Shown here: in pieces, positions 23,614-33,385 of the stretch
Numbering within the stretch: position 1 is the stretch's first letter
How the letters are laid out: each line of letters starts with the position of its first letter
NCBI GenBank assembly: GCA_947624625.1
Contig: CANQLD010000007.1
Coordinates: 1 to 38,290 of the forward strand
Origin: an uncultured Clostridia bacterium
GTDB lineage: Bacteria > Bacillota > Clostridia > TANB77 > CAG-465
Direction: 5' to 3'
DNA: 38,290 nucleotides
Program-made: the position numbers and the translations under genes
The notes under the pieces: generated by a model
The model's database searches: none
Told to the model about the DNA's origin: nothing
Seen by the model: only the letters and a program-made list of their open reading frames with translations

Positions 23614-24084
23614 TTATATATTTAATACACGAGAACACCATAATAAGAAAATATAAATTATAAATGGAAAAGCGAAAAAGATTAAGAATAATACATCAAC
23701 AAAATAACCAAATTTATTATTTACTTTTATTTCATAGTAATTTCTTGCTGGAAAAATATTTACTTTTATCTTTGCATTATTTTTTCTCAAATTAATTTCA
23801 TTTACATTATGATTTGAATTATATGAAGCTTCAACTTTGCAATTTCTTTTTTCAAATTCACTATAATCTATTTCGTAATAATTATCTGTTAATTCAAGTA
23901 CTTCCTTTACTACAATTTTTAATTTATCAATATCTTTTTTATAATAATCAAAAAAGCTATTAGTATTACCTGTTAGTGTAATTCCAGATAATAAAATCAA
24001 ATCAAATAAAATTATAAAAATAATGCCAGCTTTAATATGATGTTTTTCATAGAATTTTTTAATCCGCTTAAAAATCCCAATCAT
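23614..24084 (-). CDS. Two-TM membrane protein of unknown function
   Basis: 156 residues: a basic N-terminus, a transmembrane segment at about 18-38, an outside domain of about 85 residues and a second transmembrane segment at about 125-150. It is the first gene of a two-gene operon with its paralogue at 23103, the two separated by 19 bases. GAGGAGA lies before the ATG and a fully consensus promoter at 24139-24167. It has the same topology as the protein at 3057-3617 but no clear sequence match to it. Confidence 0.8.
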   Translation of the reverse strand: MIGIFKRIKKFYEKHHIKAGIIFIILFDLILLSGITLTGNTNSFFDYYKKDIDKLKIVVKEVLELTDNYYEIDYSEFEKRNCKVEASYNSNHNVNEINLRKNNAKIKVNIFPARNYYEIKVNNKFGYFVDVLFLIFFAFPFIIYIFLLWCSRVLNI

Positions 24085-24138
24085 ATTGTACTCTCCTCTT
24101 TTCTATTTAGAACTAAGTTTTCACTCTATATGCTTAAC

Positions 24139-24167
24139 ATTATATCATTTTGTCGCTATTATGTCAA
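24139..24167 (-). promoter_or_regulatory. Consensus promoter of the small membrane protein pair
   Basis: Minus-strand TTGACA (24167-24162) and TATAAT (24144-24139) are separated by 17 bases: a perfect match to the sigma-A consensus. Confidence 0.85.
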
Positions 24168-24180
24168 CATAACATTTCGT

Positions 24181-25434
24181 TTATTTCACTATACTTTCTA
24201 TTTCAATTTTTCTATGATGCTTTATTGGTTCCCACTCGTATTTTCTATTAAATAGACAAATTATATTTATAGGTATCCAAGAAAGCATAAAAATTGAAAG
24301 AGTAAATACTCCTTTTATAGTGTCCTTTATCTTTTTCCTTTCTACTATTACAACAAACAGTGATATTAATATACTTATAGCATAGCCTAGAGCTATTGAG
24401 AAAAATTTATTATCATACATATACCTTACTGTATCATATACTTGGATTCCAAATAAGCTATATAGCATTAAAAGAAGTATAACAATAAAAGATAATACTT
24501 GTATAACTGGTGCCAAAAAGAATAGTGCCATATCAAAGCATTGTGGTACTTTTTCTTTTACCCATTTTTTTAATAATTTAAATGAATAATGATATAAACA
24601 TTGGAAAGTACCAAAAGACCAACGTTTTCGTTGTTTCCACGATTCTTTGTAGCTTAAAGGTTGTTCATCATAAGTAATTGCTGATTTAACAAATACAATT
24701 CTTTGATTATTCAATGCACATTGTGCAGCAAATTCTATATCTTCAGTCATTGTAATAGTATTAAATCCTTGAGTTTCTATTACTTCTTTTGCTACCATAA
24801 ATCCTGTGCCATTAATGGAAGATGACCAGCACATATTCATCCTTGCTCTATTAAAAAAATAATTTTGTACAAAGTAAAATAATGAATAACAGCTTGATAT
24901 CCACGTATCAGAAGGATTTTTGCTATCTCTATACCCTTGTGCTACTTTATAACCAGAGCACATTACATCATTCATTCTTTTTATAAAATCAGGATGAACA
25001 ATATTATCTGCATCAAATACAATATATCCGTCATAATTAAAATTACTATTTAAATATTTAAAAGCAAATCGCAAAGCTTCACCTTTTGAGTTAATTTCAT
25101 CTAAACAATTAATTATCTTTGCTTTATTTTCTATTGCTATTTTTTCGGTATTATCTATACAATTATTTGGCAATACAAACACATCATACAACTCTTTTGG
25201 ATAGTTTTGTTTATTTAAACTATATAAAAGATTACCGATTACTTTTTCTTCATTTCTAGCCGCAATTACAACCGCAAATTTACATCTTGAATCGTAGTTT
25301 TTAATTTTATTTTTCTTTTTAGTAAAAAAAGCAAACATACCTGTTATTATATAATAAAGTGCATATAATATTATAATAGTATCTAAACTATAGTATAATA
25401 TTTTAAGCAATGCCTTAAAAAATTCTATCGACAT
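24181..25434 (-). CDS. Membrane GT2 glycosyltransferase, processive type
   Basis: 417 residues in the layout of poly-N-acetylglucosamine/cellulose-synthase-like GT2 enzymes. One N-terminal transmembrane segment is followed by the cytoplasmic catalytic domain (about 50-285) and three or four C-terminal transmembrane segments. Motifs: FAVVIAARNEE (nucleotide binding), YIVFDADN (DxD metal site), MTEDIEF (catalytic TED) and QRKRW (acceptor/product site). The Q-x-x-R-W motif is typical of processive enzymes, so it may build an exopolysaccharide; sugar identity cannot be deduced. AAAGGTGG precedes the ATG. It lies between the prepilin-like operon and the small membrane proteins. No deacetylase or export partner is seen. 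Confidence 0.92.
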   Translation of the reverse strand: MSIEFFKALLKILYYSLDTIIILYALYYIITGMFAFFTKKKNKIKNYDSRCKFAVVIAARNEEKVIGNLLYSLNKQNYPKELYDVFVLPNNCIDNTEKIAIENKAKIINCLDEINSKGEALRFAFKYLNSNFNYDGYIVFDADNIVHPDFIKRMNDVMCSGYKVAQGYRDSKNPSDTWISSCYSLFYFVQNYFFNRARMNMCWSSSINGTGFMVAKEVIETQGFNTITMTEDIEFAAQCALNNQRIVFVKSAITYDEQPLSYKESWKQRKRWSFGTFQCLYHYSFKLLKKWVKEKVPQCFDMALFFLAPVIQVLSFIVILLLMLYSLFGIQVYDTVRYMYDNKFFSIALGYAISILISLFVVIVERKKIKDTIKGVFTLSIFMLSWIPINIICLFNRKYEWEPIKHHRKIEIESIVK

Positions 25435-25488
25435 ATTTAACCACCTTTATTTAAATTAAATTTTGTATATTAATAGTTTATGTCGATA
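25426..25488. promoter_or_regulatory. Two inverted 0A-box-like sites at the GT2 gene start
   Basis: TATCGACA (25426-25433, across the start codon) and TGTCGATA (25481-25488) are an exact inverted pair. Each matches six of seven bases of the Spo0A box TGTCGAA. Two such GC-containing heptamers in 60 bases of this AT-rich sequence are notable, but function is unproven. Confidence 0.3.
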
Positions 25489-25504
25489 TATTAAATTATA
25501 TTTA

Positions 25505-25544
25505 TAAAAAAAAAGAAAGCCACATTTAATTATGCAACTTTCTT
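25505..25544 (-). terminator. Terminator of the three-gene prepilin-like operon
   Basis: On the minus strand AAGAAAG pairs with CTTTCTT. The stem extends as UUGCAU with AUGUGG through G-U pairs, giving 13 bp around AAUUAA, followed by nine T. The G-U pairs would be mismatches on the other strand, so it is minus-specific. Confidence 0.85.
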
Positions 25545-25556
25545 AATTTTTTTAAT

Positions 25557-26615
25557 TTAACTCATTTTCGAATCTAATAATACAACATCAAAATTTCCTG
25601 CATTATCCTCTATATATACTGTTATTTTACTATATCCTTCTTTTATTAAAATCATATCATTAGTAACTTCTACTCCATATATTTCAAAATGTGATTTTGC
25701 TATATTTTTATCACTAAAATCTCCATAGTCATATTTAACCATCTTTATTCCACTTAAGTTATCATTTTTTCCTGTAATTTGCATATAGCCTATACTATCT
25801 CCACTAGGATGAGCCACTTTTTCATTGTTAATTGATATAGTTGGTGCTTGATTATCAACATTATCCACTACATATTTTGTAGTTCTTTCTTCCCTAGTTA
25901 AATATTCAGTATACTTAACTGTTATTTCATAGTTTCCTTCTTTACTTACTTCATATATATTATTTCCTTTTGAATCTGTAGTAACTACTGTAAATATTTC
26001 ACTTCCAACACTTACTACAACATCACTAAAAATATTTGGCACTTTTACTTTTACATTTACACTTTTTGCCCAACTAGTAGAACTTGGTTCAAAAATCACT
26101 ACAGAAGATGATACATTATTATTTTCATTATTATAATTTAGTAAGAATGAAATATCATCTGTTAGAGTATAATACATTTCATTTCCTATTTTTAAACCTT
26201 TTGCGTAATACACTTTTCCAGTTTTTTGTGATAAAACATATATATCATTTGCACCATATTTTCCAGTACCATATTTTAAGTCTTCTATATCTATCTTATC
26301 ATAATCTATCTCATATAATGTTATTTGATTATCTACTAACTCATCACCATTACTTGCAAATTGACTCTTTACTTCATTTGGAAGATTACTGAATGTTATA
26401 ATTTTAGCATCTTTTGTAGGATACGTACTTCCATTTTTAGTATAATATGCTTGGGTAGCAGTTTGTATCATATAAATTTCTGTTCCAAATGAAATCTTTT
26501 TTGAATTATTTATTGTGTTAAATCCTGATATTGTTACTGTAGCAAGTAATATCAAAATAACAGTAATTGACGCAACTAAAGCAATAACAGATATACCCCT
26601 TTTATTTGTTTTCAC
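25557..26615 (-). CDS. Prepilin-like protein with Ig-like C-terminal domains (third of three)
   Basis: 352 residues. A prepilin-like start NKRGISVIALVASITVILILL, lacking Glu at +5, is followed by a pilin-like head to about residue 155. The head contains NDIYVLSQKTGKVYYAKG then GNEMYYTLTDD. Residues about 165-350 form two beta-rich, Ig-like domains ending in KNDNLSGIK and TVYIEDNAGNF. It is clearly paralogous to the gene at 26632. The start is a GTG with GAGGAGG eight bases upstream. It is probably held at the membrane and displayed or assembled outside. No pilus ATPase, platform protein or prepilin peptidase is in the window. Confidence 0.88.
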   Translation of the reverse strand: MKTNKRGISVIALVASITVILILLATVTISGFNTINNSKKISFGTEIYMIQTATQAYYTKNGSTYPTKDAKIITFSNLPNEVKSQFASNGDELVDNQITLYEIDYDKIDIEDLKYGTGKYGANDIYVLSQKTGKVYYAKGLKIGNEMYYTLTDDISFLLNYNNENNNVSSSVVIFEPSSTSWAKSVNVKVKVPNIFSDVVVSVGSEIFTVVTTDSKGNNIYEVSKEGNYEITVKYTEYLTREERTTKYVVDNVDNQAPTISINNEKVAHPSGDSIGYMQITGKNDNLSGIKMVKYDYGDFSDKNIAKSHFEIYGVEVTNDMILIKEGYSKITVYIEDNAGNFDVVLLDSKMS

Positions 26616-26631
26616 AGGTCAATCCTCCTCT

Positions 26632-27678
26632 TTACACTTTTATTTGAGCTCTTGCAAAATTTCCAGCATTGTCTTCTATATATATAGTTAAATATTCTGT
26701 ACTATCTTTGATTTCAATTATATCTTCATTTAGTTCTATTCCATTTGTCTTAAAATATGTCTCAATGTCACTATCGTCTATGTTTTCTCTTTCATATTTT
26801 ATACATTTTATACCACTTAAATTGTCATTCTTGCTATCTATTTTTACATAGCTATAATTTCCTTCACTTGAATTTAACTCAATTTTATCTGATACTTTAA
26901 GTGTTGGAGCTTCATTATCAAAATTTGACAGACTATAACTTTGTGTTAAAGTTTCTCCATTAGTATTCTGATATGCAACATTTATAGTATAATTTCCCGC
27001 TACATTATCTATTTTGTATTCATAATAATCTCCAACATATGTAGAAGTAGTAAATGGCGAAGATACTCCATTATTAATTATAGTTACGACAACATCTGTG
27101 TACTTATCTGGTACTTTAACTGTAGTTACTATATTTTTATTTGTCCATTCTGTTGTAGATGGTTTAAATGAAATAGAATCTTTTATTATAGCACTTTCAT
27201 CCTTATCAACATAATTTATTCTCTTTTTTAAATCATCAGTAAGTGTAAAATATGTTGTATTTCCAGCTTTTACACCTTTTAAATAGTATACCATACCTGT
27301 TTTTTTAGATACTGCATATATGTCATTACTTGTATTATTTGTTGGATTACCATATGTTGTTTCTATATTTCCAATTAAAGAGTAGTCTAACTCATACATT
27401 AAAACTGTATTATTTACTTTATCTTCATTAGCAAATTGTACCAAATCATTTGCTTTTACATCCTTTAAATCTACTGTGACACTTTCAGAAACAGGATATT
27501 CATTATTCTTGTTATAGTAATTATCCACTGCTTCTTGAACATATGCTATCTCAGTAGCAAATTTAGTTTTAGTAGAGTCATTTGCTACATTAACTATTGC
27601 TACTGTTGCAGTAGTTGCAAATATCATCATTATAACTACTGCAACGGCCACTGTTAAAAATGTTACACCCTTTTTCAT
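26632..27678 (-). CDS. Prepilin-like protein with Ig-like C-terminal domains (second of three)
   Basis: 348 residues with the same layout as its downstream paralogue: N-terminal MKKGVTFLTVAVAVVIMMIF, a pilin-like head with NDIYAVSKKTGMVYYLKG and FTLTDDL, then beta-rich domains ending KNDNLSGIKCIKYE and TIYIEDNAGNF. Conservation of head and C-terminal blocks with looser middle parts indicates duplication followed by diversification of the exposed domain. GAGG lies nine bases before the ATG. It is separated by ten bases from the upstream gene and 16 from the downstream gene. Confidence 0.88.
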   Translation of the reverse strand: MKKGVTFLTVAVAVVIMMIFATTATVAIVNVANDSTKTKFATEIAYVQEAVDNYYNKNNEYPVSESVTVDLKDVKANDLVQFANEDKVNNTVLMYELDYSLIGNIETTYGNPTNNTSNDIYAVSKKTGMVYYLKGVKAGNTTYFTLTDDLKKRINYVDKDESAIIKDSISFKPSTTEWTNKNIVTTVKVPDKYTDVVVTIINNGVSSPFTTSTYVGDYYEYKIDNVAGNYTINVAYQNTNGETLTQSYSLSNFDNEAPTLKVSDKIELNSSEGNYSYVKIDSKNDNLSGIKCIKYERENIDDSDIETYFKTNGIELNEDIIEIKDSTEYLTIYIEDNAGNFARAQIKV

Positions 27679-27688
27679 AAATTTAACC

Positions 27689-28171
27689 TCATTTTAATAA
27701 ACCTATCTCTTTTTTTAGTTCATCATTTAAAGCATAATATATTTTATTTCCAATTTCTTCACCTTTTAGATAATATACATTTCCAGTTTTTTCAGAAACT
27801 AAATATATATCTTTAATATCTCCATCTTTTTGCTGACCTCTATTTGTTTCTTGCACACCCGCTTCATATAAATCAAGCGGTCTTAAAGTTATTGTAGCAG
27901 TTAAGTCCCTTGTTTCTGCAAGAAACTGATTTGCTCCTAAATCTAATGTTGATAAATCTACTTCTATACTAGAATTTAATATTGGATATTTATTATTTCT
28001 AAAATTATACTGTTCTACTAATTTTTGAATAGAATAAATCTCATTTGCAAATTCTTTTTTCTTTGTAGATTGATATATATTATTAAAAGAAACTCCTATT
28101 GTTACAAGAAGTATAAGAGTAACGGCCATTGTACATACAAGTGCTACAAGTGAAATACCTTTTTTCTTCAT
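27689..28171 (-). CDS. Short prepilin-like protein, head domain only (first of three)
   Basis: 160 residues. MKKKGISLVALVCTMAVTLILL is followed by the same head domain as its two downstream paralogues, with DIYLVSEKTGNVYYLKG then GNKIYYALNDELKK. It ends exactly where they begin their Ig-like extensions. It may be a minor or core subunit, or the ancestral form. GAGG precedes the ATG and a consensus promoter lies at 28206-28234, making it first in the operon. Confidence 0.88.
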   Translation of the reverse strand: MKKKGISLVALVCTMAVTLILLVTIGVSFNNIYQSTKKKEFANEIYSIQKLVEQYNFRNNKYPILNSSIEVDLSTLDLGANQFLAETRDLTATITLRPLDLYEAGVQETNRGQQKDGDIKDIYLVSEKTGNVYYLKGEEIGNKIYYALNDELKKEIGLLK

Positions 28172-28205
28172 ATAAAAAACCTCGAATCTTTATTCATTTA
28201 TATAT

Positions 28206-28234
28206 ATTTTATACTTAACTTATATATTTGTCAA
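28206..28234 (-). promoter_or_regulatory. Consensus promoter of the prepilin-like operon
   Basis: Minus-strand TTGACA (28234-28229) and TAAAAT (28211-28206) are separated by 17 bases, about 35 bases before the ATG. Confidence 0.82.
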
Positions 28235-28281
28235 GAAAATTTGAGGTATGTTTAAATGAAATATACTCTAAATAAATAAAC

Positions 28282-28311
28282 AAAAATAGTGCGATAACAA
28301 CATATCACACT
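28282..28311 (-). terminator. Terminator of the rimP-truB operon
   Basis: On the minus strand AGUGUGAUA pairs with UUAUCGCACU (one G-U) and ATTTTTG follows. The stem begins within the truB stop codon. Confidence 0.82.
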
Positions 28312-29188
28312 ACTCTATTACAAATCTTTTTAATACTTTATCTTCTATAATTCCAAGGCCTCTATATCTATTTTCCGCATAAACTCTAACAATGCCTTCT
28401 CCACTTGTTACATCATATGCTACACCATTTACAAACTTAGTATATGTATCTTTATCTAAATTAACTTTTTTCTTATCTTCAAAATACTTATCTAAAGGAA
28501 TTATTTTTTCAAGCATTTTTTCATAGTCAAGTTTTAAAAAATCATATAATTTTATGCTATCTTCTATTTTGAAATTACCAGTCTGAAGTCTAGTTAACTC
28601 TATCATTATAGCACCACAACCAATTTTCTTCCCTATATCATTTGCTAAACTCCTAATATATGTTCCTTTAGTACAAGTAACTGTAAATGATACTTCTTTT
28701 TTATCAAGCTCAACTTTTATATCTTCAATATTAAATATTTCTATTTCTCTTTCTTTTAATTCAACTTCTTTTCCTTCTCTTGCATAAGAATAGGCTCTTT
28801 TTCCATCTACTTTTATTGCACTATATATTGGTGGTTTTTGCATTTGTTTTCCTATGAATCTTTTTATTCTTTCTTGTATATATATTTCATCACTTTTTAC
28901 TACACTAGCAAAAACAATTCTTCCAGTTACATCATATGTATCAGTTTCAACTCCAAGCAATATCTTAACTCTGTACTTTTTTATTTCAGATGTTAAAACA
29001 TCACTTAATTTAGTTGCCTTACCAATACATATAGGTAGGACTCCTGTTGCAATCGGGTCTAATGTACCTGTATGCCCCACTTTAACAGTTGGAAATATTT
29101 TCCTTATAATATCTACAACATCATGTGATGTTATTCCCTGTGGTTTATCTATATTTAAAACTCCATTTTTAACCTGAGGTATTAACAC
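28310..29188 (-). CDS. truB: tRNA pseudouridine-55 synthase
   Basis: TruB isomerises U55 of the tRNA T-loop to pseudouridine. The 292 residues include KPQGITSHDVVDIIRK and the catalytic block GHTGTLDPIATGVLPICIG with its Asp. They also include KPPIYSAIKVDGKRAYSYAREG and the RNA-binding CTKGTYIRSLANDIG, then a C-terminal PUA-like part. It starts with GTG, whose G is the last base of the nrnA stop (TAGTG), with GGAGGA eight bases upstream, so the two are translationally coupled. It is the last gene of the operon. Confidence 0.96.
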   Translation of the reverse strand: MLIPQVKNGVLNIDKPQGITSHDVVDIIRKIFPTVKVGHTGTLDPIATGVLPICIGKATKLSDVLTSEIKKYRVKILLGVETDTYDVTGRIVFASVVKSDEIYIQERIKRFIGKQMQKPPIYSAIKVDGKRAYSYAREGKEVELKEREIEIFNIEDIKVELDKKEVSFTVTCTKGTYIRSLANDIGKKIGCGAIMIELTRLQTGNFKIEDSIKLYDFLKLDYEKMLEKIIPLDKYFEDKKKVNLDKDTYTKFVNGVAYDVTSGEGIVRVYAENRYRGLGIIEDKVLKRFVIE

Positions 29189-30135
29189 TAAACTCTTCCT
29201 CCTATTATTTCAATAAGTTTTTGTTTTTCAATTTCTAAGTCATCTCTCATTGTATATCCAGCTGCACGCACGTGTCCTCCGCCACCAAAATGTATTGCAA
29301 TTTTAGAAACGTCGACATTTCCACCTGAACGCATACTTACTTTATTTGTGCCATCACTCTTTCCTCGTACATATACTGATATTTCGGTACCTTCTGGCAT
29401 TCTTAAATAATTAGTCATACCTTCTGCGTCTTCTTCTTCAACACCAAGTCTATTAATATCTTCATATGATACATAGCTATATCTTAATTTACCACCATAA
29501 TATACTTCCATATTATCTATTGCTTTAGCAATAAGCTTTAATTTAGGTTCTTTTAAAGTATGATTTAATTTATCACATATACTTCCAAAATCTACACCAA
29601 TTTCTACCAAATATGCTGCTGCAATAAGTGTAGATGGTTTAGTAGATGCATAATTAAAACTACCTGTATCAGTCATAATTCCAGTATATATGTATGTACC
29701 GATATCTTTATCTATTTCAATTTCCATAGCTCTAAGTAGGTCATATACAATTTCTGAAGCGGCTGGTAAATCTTCAACTATACAGTTTACATCTCCATAC
29801 GGGTTAACCTTTTTATGATGGTCAATCATTAATATTGATTTTGCTTTATCATAGTCTTCCTTTAACATATCAAGTCTATCATTAGAACTAGAATCAACAC
29901 ATACAAGTAAATCATAACTTTCTTCTTCAACATTTTTTTTAGCCTCATTAATATATGGCAAAAATTTAAATGAATCTGAACATTGTTGCATTATAACGTT
30001 AGCATTTTTTCCCATCTTTCTTAATGCTAGACACATACCAAATGCAGCTCCTATAGAATCACCATCTGGACCTATATGTCCTACCACATATATATTATTT
30101 GATTTATCAATTAACTTTTTTGCTTCATTAAACAT
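29188..30135 (-). CDS. nrnA: Bifunctional oligoribonuclease/PAP phosphatase, DHH family
   Basis: NrnA degrades RNA oligonucleotides of two to five bases and dephosphorylates pAp. The 315 residues carry the DHH-family motifs HIGPDGDSIGAA, VCVDSSS, MIDHHKK and GIMTDTGSF, and the C-terminal DHHA1 substrate loop HFGGGGHVRAAGYTM. GAGGGGG precedes the ATG. Placement between rbfA and truB is common in Firmicutes. The start and end sit snugly in the operon. Confidence 0.95.
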   Translation of the reverse strand: MFNEAKKLIDKSNNIYVVGHIGPDGDSIGAAFGMCLALRKMGKNANVIMQQCSDSFKFLPYINEAKKNVEEESYDLLVCVDSSSNDRLDMLKEDYDKAKSILMIDHHKKVNPYGDVNCIVEDLPAASEIVYDLLRAMEIEIDKDIGTYIYTGIMTDTGSFNYASTKPSTLIAAAYLVEIGVDFGSICDKLNHTLKEPKLKLIAKAIDNMEVYYGGKLRYSYVSYEDINRLGVEEEDAEGMTNYLRMPEGTEISVYVRGKSDGTNKVSMRSGGNVDVSKIAIHFGGGGHVRAAGYTMRDDLEIEKQKLIEIIGGRV

Positions 30136-30169
30136 ATATATACCCCCTCTTATACATAAAATATTATTG

Positions 30170-30523
30170 CTACTTATCTTTATTATCCTTTTTTATAACA
30201 TCATTTATTACTTTATCCATATGACTACCATATTCAAGAGAATCATCAATTTGAAAAGTAAGTTCAGGTATATTTCTCATTCTTACACGTTTTCCAAGTT
30301 CACTACGTATAAAGCCGTGAGATTTTTTTAACGCATCAATTACTTTTTGTTTATTTTGCTTTCCATATATACTAATATATACCTTTGCATATTTTTGATC
30401 AGGTGTAATTTTCACATCAGTTACAGAAATAAGTCCTGTAACTGATGGATTTTTTAAACTATATAAAATTATATCACTTAAAGCAACTTTAACATCTTGC
30501 TCTAATCTTCCTTGTCTTTGCAT
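30170..30523 (-). CDS. rbfA: Ribosome-binding factor A
   Basis: RbfA assists 16S rRNA 5'-end maturation and late 30S assembly. It has a KH-like fold with VTDVKITPDQKYAKVYISIYG and HGFIRSELGKRVRMRNIPELTFQIDDSLEYG, the family's most conserved stretch. The ORF track begins at 30547, but the ATG at 30523 (MQRQGRLEQDV) has TAAGGAGA seven bases upstream, made partly from the infB stop codon. That gives 117 residues, the usual length. Confidence 0.95.
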   Translation of the reverse strand: MQRQGRLEQDVKVALSDIILYSLKNPSVTGLISVTDVKITPDQKYAKVYISIYGKQNKQKVIDALKKSHGFIRSELGKRVRMRNIPELTFQIDDSLEYGSHMDKVINDVIKKDNKDK

Positions 30524-30533
30524 AAGTATCTCC

Positions 30534-33383
30534 TTATTTTTCTTCAACTAATTCATAACACTCAAATATGTCGCCTTCTTTAATATCACTAAAATCTTCA
30601 AGTTTTATTCCGCATTCATATCCGCTTGCTACTTCCTTTACGTCATCTTTTTCTCTTTTTAAAGAGTCAATTTTTATACTCAAAAGTACAATAGAATCTC
30701 TAACAAGTCTAACCATTGCATTTCTTACTATTTTACCTGATTTAACATAGCAACCTGCAACAATACCAACATTTGAAAGTTTAAATATTTTTCTAACTTC
30801 TGCCTCTCCAAGCATAACTTCTTTGTATTTCTTTGGTGCAAGTCCTTTTAATGCATCTTGAACATCATTTATAGCATCATATATAACACTATAAAATCTT
30901 AAATCAACTTTTTCCTTTTCTGCTTGAGTAGCAGCAGCAAGTTCAGGACGTACGTTAAATCCAATTATTATTGCATTGGATACACTAGCAAGTGTTACGT
31001 CTGTTTCCTTTACACCACCAGTAGAAGCATGAAGCACTTTAACTCTTACCTCGTCAGTAGAAAGTTTTTCAAGCGATTCTTTTATTGCTTCAACTGAGCC
31101 TTGAACATCAGCTTTGATTATAACATTAAGTTCTTTTATTTTTCCTTCTTTAATTTGTCCAAATAAGTCATCAAGAGTAACCTTAGAACCTTGTTTAATA
31201 AGTTTCTTTCTTGACTCAGCTTTTTTCTTAGCAATTAACTGTTTAGCTACTTTTTCATTTTCTACTTCATAGAATACATCACCTGTTTGAGGTACTTCAT
31301 GAAGTCCTAATATTTCAACTGGAGTTGAAGGGCCAGCCATTTTTACTCTTTTACCCTTATCGTCTTTCATTGCACGAATTTTACCTATAACATCTCCAAT
31401 TACAATTGTATCTCCAACATTTAACTGTCCTCTTTGTACAAGCATAGATACTATTACACCTTTAGTTTTATCAAGTCTTGCTTCAAGTACAGTACCTTTT
31501 GCTTGTTTGTCTGGATTTGCTTTTAAGTTTTTCATTTCAGCAACTAATAATACCATTTCAAGTAAATTATCAATTCCTTCTCCAGTTAGAGCTGAAATCG
31601 GAACACAAATTGTATCTCCTCCCCACTCTTCTGGTACAAGGCCAACATCAAGAAGTTCTCTTTTTACTTTTTCAACATCTGCCCCTGGTTTATCAATTTT
31701 ATTAATTGCAACTATAATACTTACACCAGCTGCTTTAGCATGGTCTATTGCCTCTATTGTTTGTGGTTTAATACCATCATCTGCAGCTACTACTATAATT
31801 GCCACATCTGTTACTTGTGCACCTCTTGCACGCATTGCAGTAAATGCTTCATGTCCTGGTGTATCTAAGAAACATATTTCTTTATCTTGTACTTTTATTT
31901 TGTATGCACCTATGTGTTGAGTAATTCCACCTGCTTCACCTGAAACAACATTTGTACTTCTAAGTCTATCTAGAAGTGATGTTTTACCGTGGTCAACGTG
32001 TCCCATTACAACAACAATTGGTGGTCTTGGTTTTAAATCTTTTTCTTCATCTTCACTATCATCAAATAATATATCTTCTTCAGTTACTACTACTTCTTTT
32101 TCTGCAGTAATACCAAATTCTGATGCTATTAAATATGCAGTATCGAAATCTATATCTTGGTTTACAGTAGCCATTATGCCAAGTCCTAATAGCTTTGCAA
32201 TAATTTCTGATGCTTGTTTTTTTATAGCTTCAGCAAACTCTTTTACTGTCATTGTTTCAGGAAGTTTTACTTCTGTCATAGGGATTATTTTTGTTTGAGA
32301 AACTTGCTTTTTAGCATTTTTCTTCTTAGAGCCTCCCTTTCTTAATTTATCTGAATCTCTTTCATATAAATCAAGCATACCAGAATCACTATTGATTTCC
32401 ATACCTCTTAACTTAGTTGTAGACACTCTTGAGTGTTTTTCTCTAAGTTTATTTTTATCTAATTTTTCTTTTTTATTTTCATTTAATCTATTTTCGTTAT
32501 ATTTTTTCTTATCAATATTAACATTGCTATAATCTTTTGTTTCTTTTTGTTCTACAGGCATAGAAGATGTTTGTTTTATAAACTTGTTAACTTGATATGA
32601 AGTATTATCTCTTGTATCTCTATTTTCTCTTACATCTCTATTTCTTTTATTATATGGGGAATTATTATTATTTTGGTTTGGTCTACTTTGTCTATTTTCA
32701 TCCTTATTAAATGAAGTATTAGTATTGCGGTTCATATTATTTCTATTGTTAAATTTTTCTTTATTATTTGGCCTATTTTCATTTACTCTTTTTGTTTCTG
32801 TATTTTTTTCCTCTTTATTATATGTAGCTTGTTTAGTTTCAACTTGTTCTTTTTTCTCTACTTTTTGAGCTACAGCTTTTTCCTCTTTAACTTCTACAAT
32901 TTTTTCTTCTTTTTTCTCTTCTTTTACTTGCGTTTCAATAGGCTTACCATTTCTAGTTATAACAACTCCTGCAGTTCTATTTTTCATAAAATTAGGCTTT
33001 TTGTTAAAACTTTGTCTTGGCTTAACTACACCAAGTTCTTCTTTGTTATAACTTGGTTTTGGTTTTTCTGAGTCAACAAGAGTTCTGTGAGATTTTTTAA
33101 TATCTCCAGAAATACTTGTAGAAATCTCTTCAACTTCTTTTTTATCTCCACTAGTGTTTATAACTTTAACATTCCTACGAATTATATGCATTTGTTCTTT
33201 GTGTTCCCCACTTTTCTTTACTTCTTTCTTTGCTAAAGTTTTTCTTACCTTTTCTACTACTTCATCTTCTAAAGCTGATAAATGAGACTTAACATTAAAA
33301 CCTAATTTGTTAAGTTTATCTATCATTTCATTATTAGACATATTAAGTTCTTTTGCTAATTCATGTACTTTCATTTTTCCCAA
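30534..33383 (-). CDS. infB: Translation initiation factor IF-2
   Basis: IF-2 brings fMet-tRNA to the 30S subunit and promotes subunit joining. It has 949 residues: an IF2_N domain at 1-50, a long low-complexity Lys/Glu/Asn/Arg-rich linker (about 60-365), and a second IF2_N region ([20 protein letters not shown]). The GTPase domain follows, with [20 protein letters not shown] and NKIDKPGAD, and domains II-IV complete it. The start is TTG with GGGGGA six bases away. The resulting MGKMKV resembles the MAKMRV start of B. subtilis IF-2, so I keep it over the weaker ATG at 33374. Confidence 0.96.
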   Translation of the reverse strand: MGKMKVHELAKELNMSNNEMIDKLNKLGFNVKSHLSALEDEVVEKVRKTLAKKEVKKSGEHKEQMHIIRRNVKVINTSGDKKEVEEISTSISGDIKKSHRTLVDSEKPKPSYNKEELGVVKPRQSFNKKPNFMKNRTAGVVITRNGKPIETQVKEEKKEEKIVEVKEEKAVAQKVEKKEQVETKQATYNKEEKNTETKRVNENRPNNKEKFNNRNNMNRNTNTSFNKDENRQSRPNQNNNNSPYNKRNRDVRENRDTRDNTSYQVNKFIKQTSSMPVEQKETKDYSNVNIDKKKYNENRLNENKKEKLDKNKLREKHSRVSTTKLRGMEINSDSGMLDLYERDSDKLRKGGSKKKNAKKQVSQTKIIPMTEVKLPETMTVKEFAEAIKKQASEIIAKLLGLGIMATVNQDIDFDTAYLIASEFGITAEKEVVVTEEDILFDDSEDEEKDLKPRPPIVVVMGHVDHGKTSLLDRLRSTNVVSGEAGGITQHIGAYKIKVQDKEICFLDTPGHEAFTAMRARGAQVTDVAIIVVAADDGIKPQTIEAIDHAKAAGVSIIVAINKIDKPGADVEKVKRELLDVGLVPEEWGGDTICVPISALTGEGIDNLLEMVLLVAEMKNLKANPDKQAKGTVLEARLDKTKGVIVSMLVQRGQLNVGDTIVIGDVIGKIRAMKDDKGKRVKMAGPSTPVEILGLHEVPQTGDVFYEVENEKVAKQLIAKKKAESRKKLIKQGSKVTLDDLFGQIKEGKIKELNVIIKADVQGSVEAIKESLEKLSTDEVRVKVLHASTGGVKETDVTLASVSNAIIIGFNVRPELAAATQAEKEKVDLRFYSVIYDAINDVQDALKGLAPKKYKEVMLGEAEVRKIFKLSNVGIVAGCYVKSGKIVRNAMVRLVRDSIVLLSIKIDSLKREKDDVKEVASGYECGIKLEDFSDIKEGDIFECYELVEEK

Positions 33384-33385
33384 AT

